NCBI GenBank assembly: GCA_037693485.1
Contig: CM075348.1
Coordinates: 13,994,501-14,058,500, forward strand
Reading direction: 5' to 3'
Source of the DNA: Kitagawia praeruptora
Lineage: Eukaryota > Streptophyta > Magnoliopsida > Apiales > Apiaceae
DNA length: 64,000 nt
Under the pieces are notes generated by a model. That model was given only the letters and a program-made list of their open reading frames with translations, did not search any database and was not told the origin of the DNA. Below are positions 61,683 through 64,000 of this stretch, in pieces; the stretch's first letter is position 1; every line of letters begins with the position of its first letter. Made by a program: the position numbers and the translations under genes.

Positions 61683-61710
61683 CCCGCGCGAAACGCGGGT
61701 TTTCAACTAG
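61683..61710 (+). other. Helitron-type 3' end
   Basis: A 6-bp GC-rich stem CCCGCG / CGCGGG with a 5-base loop (61683-61699), seven bases, then CTAG and T at 61711. A textbook Helitron terminus in plus orientation. The 5' TC end was not located. The gene fragments to the left may be its cargo. Confidence 0.65.
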
Positions 61711-62123
61711 TTAATAATATAAAGAAACTTGTTGCTTAGCTGGTTAATACTAACGAAAACCTATATTGCCTATCATCGATTAATATTAACGAAAATCTAA
61801 ATAAGACTTCATCACACACTAGAACTAATATGTGTGAATTCACTCAATTTTGCGAATCACAATATTAATGTGATATAATGTTTATTTGCGTTGTGTATTA
61901 ATAATTACTAATAATATAATTAAAAATAAATATCACAATGTATTTTGAATTGGAGCCAAGTGATAGAACAATTTTTTAAATGTTTAATTTAAACTAAATT
62001 GAAGCAAAGGGATGATGTTGAATCTAGTCGTCGACTAGGTTCTACTTTAATATATCGTTCTTAGAACATTTTTCACGATGAAATTTTATTTAGTAAAGAT
62101 TAATATCACTTGTTAACAATATG
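61711..62123. other. AT-rich spacer, nothing recognised
   Basis: No ORF or repeat end supported. Confidence 0.5.
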
Positions 62124-62134
62124 ATTCGTTGAGA

Positions 62135-62921
62135 GAAAATGCCCAAAATGCCTAGATTTGGAGTTACATGGCCTGAAATGCCGATGTACGGAAGAGGCGG
62201 CCCAGAATACCCACGGGTCACGCATTCTGTACATGCGTGACCTGAGACACGCATTACTGAAATGCGCAACAGGGGTCACGCATGTACTGAATGCGTGATG
62301 ACGTCATATGACGTCATTATTGCAAACACAGCTCCGGCGAGCTCTGATGGCAAAATTCGCCTCTTTGTTCTCTCATTCCGTTCATCGCATTCCCAGGCCT
62401 ACACATCACATTCTATATATCAAAATGAAGCCCAGGACTTTGTCTACATGTTCCATATCCGTTTATTGCGTTTTAGCCCCGCAGGGGCGTACACGAGCGT
62501 AGTCGGAAAACATAATCGGAAAAAACCATTGAATTGGGGATTTTCAATACTGCAAATTAAACGTAATACAATTGGTTTAGTTGTGTAGATAATCGAATGC
62601 CGATTCTATTGGTATATAGAATGTAGTTGGAAAGTGCGTACAATGGACGAACGAAGAGAAAAGAAATCAGTTGCCGGAATCGCCATGTCGCGGCTGGGGA
62701 AGGAGATGAACAGTGGTTTGTGTCACGCATGTTCAACACGCGTGTCCCATGCTGATTTTCACATACCTATTTTGATTTTGTGAAGGACACGCATGTATCA
62801 AAGGAGTGTCCGGACACTCCTTTCCCACATGCGTGTCCCGTGGGTAAATAGGACCATGTGTTCCGAAAATTGGCATTTTGGACCATTTGTTTTGGGAGGT
62901 GGGTATTTAGGGCCATCACCC
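62135..62921. mobile_element. Possible MULE-like non-autonomous element
   Basis: 787 bp flanked by an 11-bp direct repeat ATTCGTTGAGA (62124-62134 and 62922-62932), a length typical of Mutator-like duplications. The ends are only weakly inverted (GAAAATGCCCAAAAT versus GGGTGATGGCCCTAAAT). Inside are many GTCACGCAT / ATGCGTGAC motifs and no transposase. ORFs at 62262-62588 and elsewhere translate these motifs and are not supported. Confidence 0.5.
62299..62316. promoter_or_regulatory. Double TGACGTCA palindrome
   Basis: TGACGTCATATGACGTCA is a perfect 18-bp palindrome with two full ACGT-core sites of the kind bound by bZIP/TGA factors. The sequence is certain; regulatory use is inference. Confidence 0.45.
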
Positions 62922-62932
62922 ATTCGTTGAGA

Positions 62933-63480
62933 AGGTTTAAAAAATTCATCACTCCATATGAGATTTATAACAAAATTACATATCAATTATTATTAAATTA
63001 AAATAAAATATTCTATATATAATAACTTAAAATAATATAAACAACGAATTTCCAATTAAAAACAGTAGCCTTAAATTTAAAAGTATTTAATATGAGCACA
63101 TCTTCTCTCATGATACTTTGAACATTTATGGCACATAATTTATTTACTTTTCAGAAGCTGAACCATATATAATTTTAAATTAAATTACGACAATAATCAT
63201 GCTTGTCTAAATTTTTTGAAGCAACTTATAAAACAATTCTCATACAATAAATATGAGAATAACCTGTACTAAATTAATTATTGGGATTATTTTTATTTTC
63301 GTTTTGGTAATTAATGTTTTAAAACAAATAGGTTGAATCTTCATTTACCGCTATAATATCAGTTGTTGGAATCTTAGTTATATGAATAACCTAGAAGAAA
63401 TATGTTAGCTGATATGCTGAATGCTGCGTTTTGCAGGGACAAATCCCTTGCAAAGGGATTCAAGTTAGTGCTATAAACAC
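62933..63480. other. AT-rich sequence, no gene
   Basis: Nothing recognised beyond a short inverted pair AAATCCCTTGCAAAGGGATT at 63444-63463. Confidence 0.5.
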
Positions 63481-63489
63481 TAGCAATCT

Positions 63490-63680
63490 CTGTTCTAAAA
63501 GTCGGCGATTAATCGGGATTAATCGCCGATTAATCGCTGTTCGGTAAGGAACCGAACTGATTTTAGAAAAATCGGCCAAAAAATCGTTTTTTCAAAAATT
63601 CGGGATTAATCGGGATTAATCGGGATTAATCGGGATTAATCGGTCAAAAATCGGATTAATCGGTCAAAAATCGGCATTAT
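63490..63680. repeat. GGGATTAATC minisatellite
   Basis: GATTAATCG units in both orientations (63500-63540), then at least four tandem GGGATTAATC units from 63602, then TCGGTCAAAAATCGGATTAA repeats. Probably the subterminal part of a DNA transposon that continues to the right. No TIR or TSD seen. Confidence 0.7.
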
Positions 63681-64000
63681 TGATAAAAAATTGAAAAATA
63701 AGTAGAAAATTTTAAAAAATTCAAAAAGTAATAAATTGAAATTTTTTTAAGAAAACTATTATTCTCATATACGAAACTAATATTTTAAACAGTTAAACAA
63801 TGAATTTTATCAATTTTTTCTCTCATATTGACCCCAATTCAAAAATTAGATCTTAAAATTTATATTTACTTTAATAATGCTATGTATTTTAAATATATTT
63901 GTATAAATATATGATAATTATTCATGTATAATCAAAATAATAAAATAATTATGTATATTAATAATAATTATATTTAAAAATAATATTAAATTAGTTCCGA
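63681..64000. other. AT-rich sequence to window end
   Basis: No feature supported. Confidence 0.5.

Noticed and set aside
62262..62588. 108-codon frame near the double TGACGTCA site
   Set aside because: It translates repeated GTCACGCAT motifs of a non-coding element; no domain.

Overview
This is nuclear DNA of a flowering plant, almost certainly a eudicot. The evidence is kilobase-scale Ty3/gypsy (chromovirus-like) LTRs, a Sirevirus-type Ty1/copia element, an RNase-H-bearing L1-like LINE, a Stowaway MITE, Helitron-type ends and GT-AG introns. The style of the copia gag and third ORF suggests an asterid, perhaps Apiaceae, but the sequence alone does not settle this. I see no rRNA, tRNA gene, CRISPR array or complete host gene.

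Positions 1-52116 are a stack of nested LTR retrotransposons, readable from target-site duplications (TSDs), primer-binding sites (PBS), polypurine tracts (PPT) and LTR pairs. E0 (minus strand, Tat-like, gag only) spans about 1624-14584. Its gag is split by E1 (2744-13207, TSD ACTAG), a coding-free element with two 4,569-bp LTRs. E3 (14585-52116, minus strand, chromovirus-like, gag only) lies inside the E0 LTR. The left LTR of E3 is split by the copia element (15868-45777, TSD TGGAG). The copia gag is split by E2 (18315-35121), a coding-free gypsy-type element preserved as a truncated tandem dimer: LTR, internal, LTR, partial internal.

Only the copia element carries polymerase genes: gag (broken by E2), protease-integrase-RT-RNase H (one stop codon), and a very long third ORF of 1,592 codons (three stop codons) in the place where Sireviruses carry an env-like gene. 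E0, E1, E2 and E3 lack pol. Because the E1 and E2 LTR pairs are nearly identical while their internal regions are coding-dead, they were probably moved in trans by autonomous relatives.

Positions 52117-64000 are a mosaic of older DNA: a 5'-truncated minus-strand LINE (about 53128-56652), a Stowaway MITE (56902-57225), two Helitron-type 3' ends (57296 and 61710), a hAT-type MITE (57551-58146) inside an F-box/kelch-like fragment, spliced tails of two unidentified genes pointing away from each other (59204-59776 minus, 60377-60574 plus), a possible MULE-like element (62135-62921) and a decanucleotide minisatellite near 63600.

The observations I rate highest are the array of TTCnnGAA palindromes (heat-shock-element-like) in the copia LTRs, echoed in front of its third ORF; that third ORF itself; the E2 dimer; the single LTR with a PPT on each side near 741-1640; and the block of gene fragments ending in a Helitron-type terminus.
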